Counted from the first letter of the stretch, positions 16,812-25,588 are shown. The stretch: DNA of 41,402 nucleotides from Actinomycetes bacterium (GCA_023419175.1 JAEZYG010000005.1:1-41402); one strand, 5' to 3'. Notes: generated by a model not told the origin, from the sequence alone. A program made the numbers and translations.

Positions 16812-18844
16812 TTTTTTGCGATATCTGCGCTATCTGTCTCCTTCGTATCTGCCGTATCGCTATGCGCCTGCTTGTCGGCATCATCGAAGCCCAAAGCTGC
16901 GAGGAAAACCTCTAGACGATGGGGCAACGCTAGACGGTCGAGCCAGGCGCGGAATTCAGGGGCGAAGTCTTCTAGACGCTGTAGCAGATCGAAGTCGATA
17001 GATGAGAGTCGATCCCGCATATCAGGGGAGAGAGATTCCAATTTTTCGCTCAACATGGGGCCGATTTCAGCGAAACGCATCTTGAGCTCGGGGCCCATAT
17101 CGTTGAGACGGGACATGAATTCGGGAGCCATCGATGCTAGACGTTGGGTGGCATCCATCTTTTCGACATCGGTACGCACCTTGCGTCGCTGAACTTTACC
17201 CATCTCATTGCGGGGTAATTCATTGACTAAAAAGACTTTGCGAGGCACTTTATAGGCGGCGAGACGTTTCTTTACAGAAGCACGTAATTGTTCGAGATCG
17301 GGAAGTAAACCGTCGGTGGTGACGACTGCTGCAACGACCTCTTCAACGCCCAATTCATTGGCAAGACCGATCACTGCGACATCTTCAATGCCGTCTTGGC
17401 CGCGCATAGCAGCTTCGACTTCGCTCGGATAAACATTGAAGCCGCCGGTGATGACCACCTCTTTAATGCGATCGACGATCCGTAAGAAGCCGTCATCATC
17501 GGGGACGGCGACATCGCCTGTGCGGAACCAGCCATCGCTAAAGGCGGCAGCATTCTCCTCAGGGAGGTTTCGATAACCGCTAAATACTTGCGGTCCTTTG
17601 ACCAAGATTTCGCCTGGTTGACCAAAGGGGACATCTTGTTTTGGATCGTCTAAATCGGCAAGACGCAATTGAGTATCTGGGAAGGGAATACCGATCGAAG
17701 CTGCTTTACGCGTCTTATTGACCGGATTACCCGTCAAGATCGGGGAAGTTTCCGATAGACCGTAGCCTTCGATGAGCAAACCGTCGGTTGCGGATTCCCA
17801 CATATCGATCAGATCAGGCTGGAGAGGCATAGCGCCACTGATGGCATTGGTGATGCCGCGGAGGCTGACTCCGCGTTCCTCAGCTCCTTTAACGATACGC
17901 TCAAAGAGCGGGGGAACAGCGATGACCAAGGTGGGAGTTTTCTTCTTGATCGCATCTAAAATCAGCCCCGTCTCCGGTTTGGGAATGAGCTGGAGCATCG
18001 CACCGATATGCAAGCTGGCATTCATCGATAGGGAACAGCCGAAGACGTGGAAAAGAGGCAGGCAACACAAGGAGACGTCTCGTCCGGGTTTAAGGCTAGT
18101 CACCCAGGTGACTGCGTGAATCATAGAGGCGACAAGATTGCGATGGGTGAGAGGAACGCCCTTTGGATTGCCCGTTGTACCCGAGGTGTAAAGCAAGAGC
18201 GCCACATCGTCTTCACGTGGGTGAAGACCTTCAGGCAAGACAGCTTTCTTCTTTAGCAGAGAGGTGAATGGAATGGTGCCAGGAGCGGGCTGGGAGAGCT
18301 GATTGCGACTCGTACGAGCCTTGGCAATGGGCAGATGGAGCAGAAGGCGTTTCGTCCACGGCATCGCATCGATCATATTGATCGAAATGATCGTCGATGG
18401 ACGAACCTCATCATCCAATTCGTAAAGATGTTGCGCAGCTGCATCCCAGACGATAGCCACCTTTGCACGGTGATCGGCGAAAAGGCTGTTCAGCTCGCGG
18501 CTGGTGTAAAGAGGATTGTGTTCTACCACAGTCGCCCCGCACATCAAGACAGCGTAGAAAGCCACGATATGTTGCGGACATGTCGGCATCAGGAGGGCAA
18601 CCATATCGCCTGGACGTACACCCAAGCGATGAAGATGAGCGGCTATCTTGCGGATCTGCTCTCCCAAAGCGGCATAGGAGGTGCGTCTGCCGAAGAAATC
18701 CAAAGCGTCGTGGGTGGCGTAATCGTCCACAGCATCTTCGATGATTCCCACCAAAGTCTTGTGGGGATAATCCATCGTCCGAGAGATTTTCGGATCGTAG
18801 GCGGCAGCCCATAGCTGTTCCAGCGATCTCGTCTGTGTGCTCAT
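16808..18844 (-). CDS. Long-chain acyl-CoA synthetase (FadD-like) with C-terminal 11-residue repeats
   Basis: This 678-residue protein belongs to the ANL adenylating superfamily. The P-loop-like motif LLYTSGTTGNPKGVPLTHRN, the A5 motif GYGLSETSPI, the A7 motif WFRTGDVA, the hinge RIKEVVITGGFNVYPSEVE and the A10 lysine region LPRNEMGKVQRRKVR are all intact. It should activate a fatty acid to acyl-AMP and then acyl-CoA. The catalytic part ends near residue 560. It is followed by seven consecutive 11-residue repeats (about 572-648, pattern hydrophobic-small-Pro-acidic-hydrophobic-x-x-Arg-Leu-x-x) and an acidic 30-residue end. Start 18844 (MSTQTRS) follows GAGGAAAGG; an upstream frame would add 29 residues with no support. 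The stop overlaps that of the convergent monooxygenase gene. Confidence 0.9.
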   Translation of the reverse strand: MSTQTRSLEQLWAAAYDPKISRTMDYPHKTLVGIIEDAVDDYATHDALDFFGRRTSYAALGEQIRKIAAHLHRLGVRPGDMVALLMPTCPQHIVAFYAVLMCGATVVEHNPLYTSRELNSLFADHRAKVAIVWDAAAQHLYELDDEVRPSTIISINMIDAMPWTKRLLLHLPIAKARTSRNQLSQPAPGTIPFTSLLKKKAVLPEGLHPREDDVALLLYTSGTTGNPKGVPLTHRNLVASMIHAVTWVTSLKPGRDVSLCCLPLFHVFGCSLSMNASLHIGAMLQLIPKPETGLILDAIKKKTPTLVIAVPPLFERIVKGAEERGVSLRGITNAISGAMPLQPDLIDMWESATDGLLIEGYGLSETSPILTGNPVNKTRKAASIGIPFPDTQLRLADLDDPKQDVPFGQPGEILVKGPQVFSGYRNLPEENAAAFSDGWFRTGDVAVPDDDGFLRIVDRIKEVVITGGFNVYPSEVEAAMRGQDGIEDVAVIGLANELGVEEVVAAVVTTDGLLPDLEQLRASVKKRLAAYKVPRKVFLVNELPRNEMGKVQRRKVRTDVEKMDATQRLASMAPEFMSRLNDMGPELKMRFAEIGPMLSEKLESLSPDMRDRLSSIDFDLLQRLEDFAPEFRAWLDRLALPHRLEVFLAALGFDDADKQAHSDTADTKETDSADIAKN
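16901..17131 (-). repeat. Seven 11-codon repeats in the acyl-CoA synthetase tail
   Basis: Units read from the minus strand are MAPEFMSRLND, MGPELKMRFAE, IGPMLSEKLES, LSPDMRDRLSS, IDFDLLQRLED, FAPEFRAWLDR and a degenerate LALPHRLEVFL. Position 1 is always hydrophobic, position 3 is Pro in five of seven, position 4 is usually acidic, position 8 is basic in five, and position 9 is Leu, Phe or Val. This is a hendecad amphipathic-helix pattern. DNA identity between units is low, so the repeat is old or maintained at protein level. Confidence 0.8.
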
Positions 18845-18897
18845 AGGGCCTTTCCTCGGTGATCGATGTGTCCTAGTGACGCATTCATAACTTAATA

Positions 18898-18907
18898 GGA
18901 GCGCTCC
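18898..18907. promoter_or_regulatory. Palindrome in the divergent acyl-CoA synthetase/helicase intergenic region
   Basis: GGAGCGCTCC is a perfect 10-base palindrome about 55 bases upstream of the acyl-CoA synthetase start and 70 upstream of the helicase start. It could be an operator. No regulator is identified, so this is tentative. Confidence 0.25.
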
Positions 18908-18978
18908 AAAGAGAAAAACGCGAGCTTTCAATGTCCACTGTATGAGCCATAGATAACTCTCGTGGAAGAATATCTACT

Positions 18979-21540
18979 ATGGCTTCGCGCGGAACGGATT
19001 TGACCTTGTCCGATGTTCTTGACGAGATCGGATCATACCCTGAGCCAGATAGCGTTTTAGAAGCTTGCGAGCATTGGGCTCAATCGCGTTCTCTTAGTCT
19101 CTACGATCATCAACGCGATGCTTTGATCGCCACATTGAGTGGAGCTAATACGATCATCACCACACCCACCGGGTCGGGGAAGACGTTGATCGCCTCTCTC
19201 GCTCAGGTGGCAACTATGGCTCGCCGTGGGAGGGTTTACTATACGGCTCCCATTAAAGCCCTTGTCAGTGAGAAATTTTTTGCATGGTGTGAGGAATTCG
19301 GCGCCGATAATGTGGGGATGGTCACAGGAGATGCCTCCGTCAATCCCGATGCTTCGCTGATCTGCTGCACTGCAGAAATCTTGGCTAATGAGGCTCTGAG
19401 ACATGGTGGACAAGCCGATATCGATATGGTGATCGCTGATGAATACCATTTCATCGCTGACCCTGATCGAGGGTGGGCATGGCAGATCGCTACGAGTGAA
19501 CTGCCCCAGGCTCAATTTATGCTGATGAGTGCCACCTTGGGAGACGTGAGCGATCTTGCCTCTCAGCTCACCACCCATACGGGACGTGAAACGGTCGTGA
19601 TCGACAATGCCATCCGTCCAGTGCCTCTCCATTACCGGTATAGCCTCGATCCTCTCGATGAAACCGTTAGCGAATTGGTCTTATCCCATCAGTGGCCGAT
19701 CTACCTTGTCCACCCATCTCAAGTCGCTGCGATAGAGACCGCTCACAGCTATCTATCGACTCCGCTGATAGGTACCGAGCATCGGCGAAAGATCGCCGAG
19801 GCGTTACAAGGATTTCGCTTCTCGCGAGGATTCGGTGCGAAATTATCGCGTCTACTCAAAGCGGGCATTGGCGTTCATCATGCGGGTTTGCTGCCGAAAT
19901 ACCGCCGTCTTGTCGAAAATTTAGCCCAACGAGGTCTGCTTGTTTTGATCTGCGGAACCGATACTTTGGGCGTGGGAATCAACGTTCCTATCAGGACGGT
20001 GTTGTTCACCACGATCGTCAAATTTGATGGACGTCGAGATCGTATTATGCGTTCACGTGAATTCCATCAGATCGCTGGACGAGCCGGACGTCCTGGTTTT
20101 GACGCGGTGGGCAATGTGATTGTCCAAGCTCCTGCCTATCAGATCGAAAATGCCAGGATCGCTGCGAAATATGCTGATAATGCGAAAAAGTTGAAGTCGG
20201 TACGCAAGAAGAAACCGGCGGATGGGGAAGTGAGCTATAGCGATAAGACCTTTGATAAGTTGGTCTCGTCCATTCCTGAAACTTTGCATGGGCGCATTCG
20301 CATCACCCATTCCATGCTGATCAACCTCTTGGATAGAGATGCCGATACAGCTGAAGCCGTGCGGCATATCGTTGATTCGTCCATATCGGATCCAGCTTTG
20401 AAAAGAAGGCTTTACCGTCATGCGATCCGATTGGGGCGTAGCTTGATCGCCTCTCAAGTGGTGGTGCGTCGCAACGAGGCGACTCCAGGAGGACGTCTTT
20501 ACGATCTGGCAGAGGGCTTGCAGGATGATTTCGCTCTCAACCAGCCGTTGAGTGCATTTGCGATGGATACGATCGAACACTACGACCCCGATAGCCCCAC
20601 ATTCGCTTTGGATATCGTCTCGATTATCGAATCGACTCTTGAAGATCCGCGTGGGATTCTCTACGCCCAGCAGAAAGCTGAGCGAGCTCGCCGCGGACGG
20701 GAATTGGCAGATGAAGGCTATGACTATGCCGAACGACGAGCCATATTGGACGAGATCACCTGGCCTCAACCTTTAGCGGAGGAATTGACGAAGGCTCATC
20801 AAGCGATGAGTGCTCGTTATCCGTGGCTGGTCGCCCAGCCTCTATGTCCTAAATCCATCGTGAGGGATATGTCTGAAAGGGCGATGAATTTTGCAGAATA
20901 TGTCGCTTTCTATTCCATCGAGCGCTATGAGGGATTGCTATTGCGCTATCTCAGCGACGCGTTAAAAGCGTTGAAGCAGACGGTTCCGCCGTGGGCTCAT
21001 AGTGAGGAATTGGAAGATATTATCGTCTGGCTAGCCCATATCATCCGTTCTACCGATTCGAGTCTCGTAGACGAATGGGAGACGATGATGCAGATTGGGC
21101 GAAAGGTCGAAAGCGATCCCTATGATGGTGTAGCCGAGTCCACTGCGATCACATCGAATCTGCGAGCCTTTAAGGTGATGGTGCGCAATGCCATGTTTAG
21201 ACGTATCCAGTTGGCGGCGGAGGATGATGTCGAAGCTTTGAGTGCTTTGGACGATGACGATGAGGATCGCGTCATGTCCTACGAGGATTGGGATGAGGCT
21301 CTCGGAGATTATTGGGAAGAGCACGATGAGATCGGTGTGGACGCTCAGGCTCGTTCTCCGCGGTTTTTCATCGTGGACGATTCCGATCCGCGACATTGGC
21401 ATGTCCGTCAAATTGTCGACGATCCCGAGCAGAATCACGATTGGCATATTGAAGCGAGAGTGGACCTCGACGAATGCGATCATGCTGAGGAACTGAGGCT
21501 ACACATCGTGAGGTTTAGTCGCTATGACCACCAAAATTGA
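18979..21540 (+). CDS. DEAD/DEAH-box (Ski2/Mtr4-like) helicase with DUF3516 C-terminus
   Basis: This is an 853-residue superfamily 2 helicase. Visible motifs are Q/I region YDHQRDALIA, Walker A TPTGSGKT, motif Ia APIKALVSEKF, motif II DEYH, motif III SATL, motif IV-V region GVHHAGLLPKYRR and CGTDTLGVGINVP, and motif VI QIAGRAGRPG. The C-terminal 400 or so residues match the actinobacterial DUF3516 layout (e.g. YVAFYSIERYEGLLLRYLSDALKAL). It is probably an RNA helicase in RNA processing or decay, by family analogy. Motif II is DEYH, normal variation for this group. A Glu/Asp-rich stretch near residues 745-790 looks flexible. The ATG at 18979 follows GTGGAAG. It is monocistronic and divergent from the acyl-CoA synthetase. 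Confidence 0.9.
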   Translation: MASRGTDLTLSDVLDEIGSYPEPDSVLEACEHWAQSRSLSLYDHQRDALIATLSGANTIITTPTGSGKTLIASLAQVATMARRGRVYYTAPIKALVSEKFFAWCEEFGADNVGMVTGDASVNPDASLICCTAEILANEALRHGGQADIDMVIADEYHFIADPDRGWAWQIATSELPQAQFMLMSATLGDVSDLASQLTTHTGRETVVIDNAIRPVPLHYRYSLDPLDETVSELVLSHQWPIYLVHPSQVAAIETAHSYLSTPLIGTEHRRKIAEALQGFRFSRGFGAKLSRLLKAGIGVHHAGLLPKYRRLVENLAQRGLLVLICGTDTLGVGINVPIRTVLFTTIVKFDGRRDRIMRSREFHQIAGRAGRPGFDAVGNVIVQAPAYQIENARIAAKYADNAKKLKSVRKKKPADGEVSYSDKTFDKLVSSIPETLHGRIRITHSMLINLLDRDADTAEAVRHIVDSSISDPALKRRLYRHAIRLGRSLIASQVVVRRNEATPGGRLYDLAEGLQDDFALNQPLSAFAMDTIEHYDPDSPTFALDIVSIIESTLEDPRGILYAQQKAERARRGRELADEGYDYAERRAILDEITWPQPLAEELTKAHQAMSARYPWLVAQPLCPKSIVRDMSERAMNFAEYVAFYSIERYEGLLLRYLSDALKALKQTVPPWAHSEELEDIIVWLAHIIRSTDSSLVDEWETMMQIGRKVESDPYDGVAESTAITSNLRAFKVMVRNAMFRRIQLAAEDDVEALSALDDDDEDRVMSYEDWDEALGDYWEEHDEIGVDAQARSPRFFIVDDSDPRHWHVRQIVDDPEQNHDWHIEARVDLDECDHAEELRLHIVRFSRYDHQN

Positions 21541-21625
21541 TAAAATTTCGCTCGATACGTGAAAAGATGGTTTGTATTTAGATATATGTCATCTGTGAGA
21601 TCTGCTCTGAGGTGAAGGAGAGGGG

Positions 21626-22615
21626 ATGAACGAGCAGCAACGTCGAATGCACGATGCGGCGATCGCTCACTATGTCAGAGGTGAGACGATGGCGGCGATC
21701 GCGCGGAAAATGGGGGTGTCGCGTTCGACGATTTCGCGTCTGCTGAGTCAGGCTCGTGATGAGGGGCTTGTCCATATCTCGGTTGCTTTGCCAGCTCAAT
21801 TGAGCGAGGCGGGAGAGATGCTCGAGCGAGAATTTGGGATTAAAACCCATGTTGCTGATATCGCCCATGCTGTCTCCGATGCCGAACGTCTCAGTGAGGT
21901 ATGTCGGGTAGCTGGTCGCCTCTTGGGGCATCGCTTGAGCGCTGCGAGCGATCAGGTGATCGGTTTTGCGTGGGGGACGACGATTTCAGAGATGGTGCGC
22001 CATCTCGTCCCGGTTCCTGACAGTAGGTCGACGGTCGTCCAGATGAATGGTGCAGCAAATCACCAGACCTTTGGCATTCCCTATGCCAGCAGTATCTTGG
22101 CTCAGGCGAGTGCAAAATTGGGCGGACGGATCGTCGAATTTCCCGTCCCGGCTTTCTTCGATAATCCCGAGACGCGTGAATTGCTGTGGAAAGAGCGTTC
22201 GGTGAAACGCGTCGTCGACATTCAGAAGAAAATCGATATTGCCGTTTTCGGCGTGGGTTCTTTCGGTGGTCCTCTCGCCTCCCATGTCTATGCGGCGGGT
22301 TATCTCGATCCCGAACAGATCGCGCTCTTGCAGCGGGAGGGTGTCGTTGGCGATATCTGTACGGTCATGTTGCGTGCTGACGGATCGTGGAAGGATTTGG
22401 CGATCAATCAGAGGGCTTCAGGTCTCAATCCGGATGAGCTGAAGCGTTTCCCTCAGCGTTTGTGCATCGCTGCTTCCCCGGCGAAGGCAGCCCCGCTCTT
22501 GGCTGCGTTGAAAGCAGGAGTCATCACCGATCTGATCGTAGACGAGACGACAGCTCAGGCTGTCTGTCAATTGCATCAGGGTCATAAGGTCTCCCACGGA
22601 CGTTTCTATCTTTGA
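21626..22615 (+). CDS. SorC/DeoR-type sugar-binding transcriptional regulator
   Basis: This is a 329-residue protein. An N-terminal helix-turn-helix (about 15-50: MAAIARKMGVSRSTISRLLSQARDEG) is followed by the SorC sugar-binding domain with its typical pieces VIGFAWGTTISEMVRHL, DIAVFGVGSFGG, GVVGDICTVML and the C-terminal GVITDLIVDETTAQAV. Members sense a phosphorylated sugar through a fold related to glucosamine-phosphate isomerases. It is preceded by GGAGAGGGG and by an AT-rich 85-base gap. The nearest downstream genes are a peptide importer rather than sugar genes, so the target is uncertain. The 3' side is closed by a strong palindrome, so it is probably transcribed alone. Confidence 0.88.
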   Translation: MNEQQRRMHDAAIAHYVRGETMAAIARKMGVSRSTISRLLSQARDEGLVHISVALPAQLSEAGEMLEREFGIKTHVADIAHAVSDAERLSEVCRVAGRLLGHRLSAASDQVIGFAWGTTISEMVRHLVPVPDSRSTVVQMNGAANHQTFGIPYASSILAQASAKLGGRIVEFPVPAFFDNPETRELLWKERSVKRVVDIQKKIDIAVFGVGSFGGPLASHVYAAGYLDPEQIALLQREGVVGDICTVMLRADGSWKDLAINQRASGLNPDELKRFPQRLCIAASPAKAAPLLAALKAGVITDLIVDETTAQAVCQLHQGHKVSHGRFYL

Positions 22616-22688
22616 ATCTGAGATCTAAAAGATATAAAAATGGCTTTAGCCTGATCTTCTGAAAATGGCGTTCATGAGCAAGAAAATC

Positions 22689-22719
22689 CGTGGACGATCG
22701 TCCACGGCAAAAAATTTTA
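22689..22719 (+). terminator. Terminator-like perfect 20-base palindrome after the SorC-type regulator
   Basis: A perfect 20-base palindrome at 22689-22708 is made of two inverted copies of CGTGGACGA plus one flanking base on each side. It is followed by AAAAAATTTTATT and preceded by AAAAT. It probably ends the regulator transcript, though the first T run is eight bases away. Confidence 0.55.
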
Positions 22720-22807
22720 TTGATTGAACCCATCTCTTGAGGAAAAGATGTGGAAAATTTGGAAAATCTGGCTCTGTATCTGAAGAACTGTTATGTGACG
22801 ATTTAGT

Positions 22808-22813
22808 TACAAT
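22808..22813 (+). promoter_or_regulatory. Putative oppA -10 element
   Basis: TACAAT matches the sigma-A -10 consensus at five of six positions and lies 104 bases ahead of oppA. No good -35 is found at 16-18 bases. The AGTTA/TAACT inverted repeat overlaps it, suggesting a regulated promoter. Confidence 0.4.
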
Positions 22814-22917
22814 TGTCGAAATAACTTCCTATTTTGCCCTGTGATCCTCTGTAATGGATTAGGTCAGATGGTCATAGGTACACATTTGTGCCTTCTCTAG
22901 AAGACAGGAACCTTTCT

Positions 22918-24534
22918 ATGAGCGAAAACATGCGCAAGGTCGCTTTCGCCTCGATCGCGGCTCTGAGCCTTGGCTTGGCAGCCTGCGGCGGCGGTAGCGG
23001 TTCAGGTAATGCAGGCGGAAGCGCGGCTGACAACAGCATCGTCATCCGTGGTTGCACCCCTGAGAACAAGCTGATCCCCGGCAATACCACTGAGACCTGC
23101 GGTGGCGACATGATTACCGCCATGACCTCCGGTCTTGTTCATTACCGTACCGAGGACGCCGAGCCTGAGATGGACATCGCTGAGTCCATTGAGACTGAGG
23201 ATTCCAAGCTCTTCACCGTCAAGCTCAAGAAGGGCTATAAATTCCAAGACGGTACTGAGGTCAAGGCTCATAACTTCGTCGACGCGTGGAATTACACCGC
23301 CGCCTATGCCAACGGTCAAGGTGGCGCCAACTTCATGAGCCCCATTAAGGGCTATGAGGAAGTCAGCGTCAAGGACGCAACGGTTGACAAGATGGAAGGT
23401 CTGAAGATCGTTGACGATTACACCTTCACCATCGAGACCTCTGAGCCCACCTCGAACCTGCCGGTTCGTCTCGGCTACAGCGCCTTCTCTCCGCTGCCGG
23501 ACTCCTTCTTCGCCGATCCTGAAGCGTTCGCTGACGCTCCTATCGGCGCTGGCCCATTCAAGCTGGTCTCCTCCTCGACTACCGAATATGTCTTTGAGAA
23601 GTTCGCCGACTACTCCGGTGAATGGCCGGCTCAGGTCGGTAAGCTGACCTTCCGCATCTACACCGATGCTTCGGCCGCTTATAACGATGTCCAGGGCAAC
23701 CAGCTCGACTACACCAACGAGATTCCTACTGACCGTCTCGTAGCCGATCAGTTTAAGAGCGAACTGCCCGATCGCAACCTCTCCCAGGTTGCTGGACGCT
23801 TCCAAGGCCTCGTATTCTCCCCGAATGACGAGCAGCTTGCCGGCAGTGCCGATCTGCGCGCCGCTTTGTCAATGGCTGTTGACCGTCAGCTGATCTCCGA
23901 TCAGATCTTCAATGGTGTCTATCAGCCCGCTCACGGCTGGGCTCCCAAGACCATCGACGGTGCTACCGATACCGCATGCGGTGAGAAGTGCGATTACAAC
24001 CCCGAGAAGGCTAAGGAGCTCTATCAGAAGTCCGGTGGTTATAACGGTACTTTGACGATCACTGTCAACGGCGATGCTAACCACAAGCCTTGGGCTGACG
24101 CCGTGTGTAACTCCATCAAGAACACCCTCGGCTTGGACTGCGTGACCCAGCTCACTCCCGACTTCAAGACCTTCAACGAGAAGATCGATAACAACGAGCT
24201 GAAGGGTCTGTTCCGCACCGGATGGCAGATGGACTACCCGTCGATCGAGAACTTCCTCGCTCCGATCTACCAGACTGGCGCTGATTCCAACTGGTCGCAG
24301 TATGACAACCCCGAGTTCAACGCCAAGCTCAAGGAAGCTGCTGCAGCTCACGATATTGAGACCGCCAATAAGCTCTATCAGGAAGCTGAGGCTATGCTCG
24401 GACGCGATATGCCGACCATGCCAACCTGGTACCCGATGACCACCGTCGGATGGTCTGACCGCGTGGAGAACGTTAAGATCAACGCCTTCGGCGTGCTGGA
24501 CTTCTCCGCAATTTCGGTCAAGGCTGGCAAGTGA
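22918..24534 (+). CDS. oppA: Oligopeptide ABC transporter substrate-binding lipoprotein OppA
   Basis: This is a 538-residue family 5 extracellular solute-binding protein. The N-terminus is a lipoprotein signal, with basic residues, a hydrophobic core and the lipobox LAAC with Cys23 followed by a Gly/Ser linker. The mature protein shows SBP_bac_5 features: a segment like DAWNYTAAYANGQ, LRAALSMAVDRQLI, and YNPEKAKELYQKSGG. It should bind peptides outside the membrane for import by OppBCDF. Start 22918 follows ACAGGAA; an in-frame upstream start would add ten residues. Codon choice looks more biased (AAG, AAC, GAG, C-ending) than in its neighbours, consistent with high expression. A separate promoter sits between it and oppB. 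Confidence 0.93.
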   Translation: MSENMRKVAFASIAALSLGLAACGGGSGSGNAGGSAADNSIVIRGCTPENKLIPGNTTETCGGDMITAMTSGLVHYRTEDAEPEMDIAESIETEDSKLFTVKLKKGYKFQDGTEVKAHNFVDAWNYTAAYANGQGGANFMSPIKGYEEVSVKDATVDKMEGLKIVDDYTFTIETSEPTSNLPVRLGYSAFSPLPDSFFADPEAFADAPIGAGPFKLVSSSTTEYVFEKFADYSGEWPAQVGKLTFRIYTDASAAYNDVQGNQLDYTNEIPTDRLVADQFKSELPDRNLSQVAGRFQGLVFSPNDEQLAGSADLRAALSMAVDRQLISDQIFNGVYQPAHGWAPKTIDGATDTACGEKCDYNPEKAKELYQKSGGYNGTLTITVNGDANHKPWADAVCNSIKNTLGLDCVTQLTPDFKTFNEKIDNNELKGLFRTGWQMDYPSIENFLAPIYQTGADSNWSQYDNPEFNAKLKEAAAAHDIETANKLYQEAEAMLGRDMPTMPTWYPMTTVGWSDRVENVKINAFGVLDFSAISVKAGK

Positions 24535-24537
24535 TAA

Positions 24538-24566
24538 TTGCTCTGTAGCTGATAAAAAACTATAAT
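24538..24566 (+). promoter_or_regulatory. Near-consensus promoter between oppA and oppB
   Basis: TTGCTC (24538-24543), a 17-base spacer and a perfect TATAAT (24561-24566) begin four bases after the oppA stop. The expected start site is near 24573. This would let oppBCDF be transcribed independently of oppA. Confidence 0.6.
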
Positions 24567-24569
24567 CTC

Positions 24570-24596
24570 ACCGGCTACGGTTTCCTGGTAGCCGGT
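24570..24596 (+). promoter_or_regulatory. Dyad at the oppB promoter start site (operator or oppA terminator)
   Basis: Perfect 9-base arms ACCGGCTAC (24570-24578) and GTAGCCGGT (24588-24596) enclose a 9-base loop. For read-through RNA from oppA it is a hairpin that could end or protect the transcript. For the promoter at 24538-24566 it covers the start site and could be an operator. Confidence 0.5.
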
Positions 24597-24667
24597 CAGC
24601 TCTGTTAGCGCATCATTCCAATCTGTGCATATGAATTGACTAGTACCCATCGCAAAGGACGGTAAGT

Positions 24668-25588
24668 ATGGGGACATATGTCCTACGGCGTATCCTTCAG
24701 ATGATCCCCGTTATCATCGGGACGTCATTTCTGATCTATTGGATGGTCTTTTCGCTCGGTGATCCGACAGTTGGACGCTGTGGTGATCGTCCATGTCCAG
24801 AGGCCTACGTCGCCAAAATTCAGGAACAGTATCACCTGAATGAACCCCTGCCCGTCCAATATGCCCTCTATATGGGCAATGTCGTCCAGGGTGATCTCGG
24901 TGAGAGCTTTAATGGGAATAAGGTCTCCGAACAGCTCGCCGATCGCTATCCAACTACCGTGAAATTGGCTCTTATCGCAATTGTCTTTGAATCGGTTGTC
25001 GGTATCGCTCTCGGACTTGTCGCAGGTTTGAAAAAGCGAAGTTTGTTCGATTCATCGGTCTTTGCAACAACATTGCTTATCATCTCGATCCCTTCATTCG
25101 TCTTGGGGTCGGTAGCGCAGATGGTCTTTGCCGTCCGTCTCGGATGGTTCCCCATCACAGCTACTCGAGGAACCTGGTATGAGCTCTTGCTCCCAGGGCT
25201 TGTCCTCGGCGCTTTATCGATGGCATATGTCGCTCGACTGACGCGTAACTCCCTGGTGGAAAATCTCTCGGCTGACTATGTGCGAACCGCTAAGTCCAAA
25301 GGGCTTTCGCGCAAGCGCGTGGTGGGAATCCATACCTTCCGCAATTCATTGATCGCATTGGTGACCTTCATCGGTGCTGATCTTGGTGCACTCATGGGTG
25401 GAGCGATTGTTACAGAGCGTATCTATAACATCAATGGAATCGGTGGTTATCTATTCCACTCCGTCCATACGAAAGACGGGACAGCTGTGGTCGGTACGAT
25501 CACCTTCCTTGTCCTTGTCTTTTTGCTCATGAACCTCATCGTGGATCTTCTCTACGGTGCTCTCGATCCGAGGATTGCCCATGACTGA
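24668..25588 (+). CDS. oppB: Oligopeptide ABC transporter permease OppB
   Basis: This is a 306-residue integral membrane protein of the DppB/OppB family. It shows an N-terminal helix (RRILQMIPVIIGTSFLIYW), the loop NEPLPVQYALYMGNVVQGDLGESF, and the BPD_transp_1 core with the cytoplasmic coupling motif in VRTAKSKGLSRKRVVGIHTFRNSLI. About six membrane helices are visible. With OppC it forms the transmembrane pore. The ATG follows AAGGACGG. The stop overlaps oppC by eight bases. A small extracytoplasmic CGDRPC segment between helices 1 and 2 could hold a disulfide. Confidence 0.94.
   Translation: MGTYVLRRILQMIPVIIGTSFLIYWMVFSLGDPTVGRCGDRPCPEAYVAKIQEQYHLNEPLPVQYALYMGNVVQGDLGESFNGNKVSEQLADRYPTTVKLALIAIVFESVVGIALGLVAGLKKRSLFDSSVFATTLLIISIPSFVLGSVAQMVFAVRLGWFPITATRGTWYELLLPGLVLGALSMAYVARLTRNSLVENLSADYVRTAKSKGLSRKRVVGIHTFRNSLIALVTFIGADLGALMGGAIVTERIYNINGIGGYLFHSVHTKDGTAVVGTITFLVLVFLLMNLIVDLLYGALDPRIAHD

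Larger units (their letters stand above)
22616..22917 (+). other. Intergenic region ahead of oppA
   Basis: About 300 AT-rich bases without a gene. It contains the palindrome at 22689-22708, a short direct repeat GGAAAATTT/GGAAAATCT at 22752-22769, a -10-like TACAAT at 22808, and the spaced inverted repeat AGTTA (22805-22809) / TAACT (22822-22826). The last could be an operator for the importer operon. Confidence 0.5.

Noticed and set aside
22752..22769. Short direct repeat GGAAAATTT/GGAAAATCT before oppA as a possible repeat array.
   Set aside because: There are only two copies in AT-rich DNA; no third unit or regular spacing.
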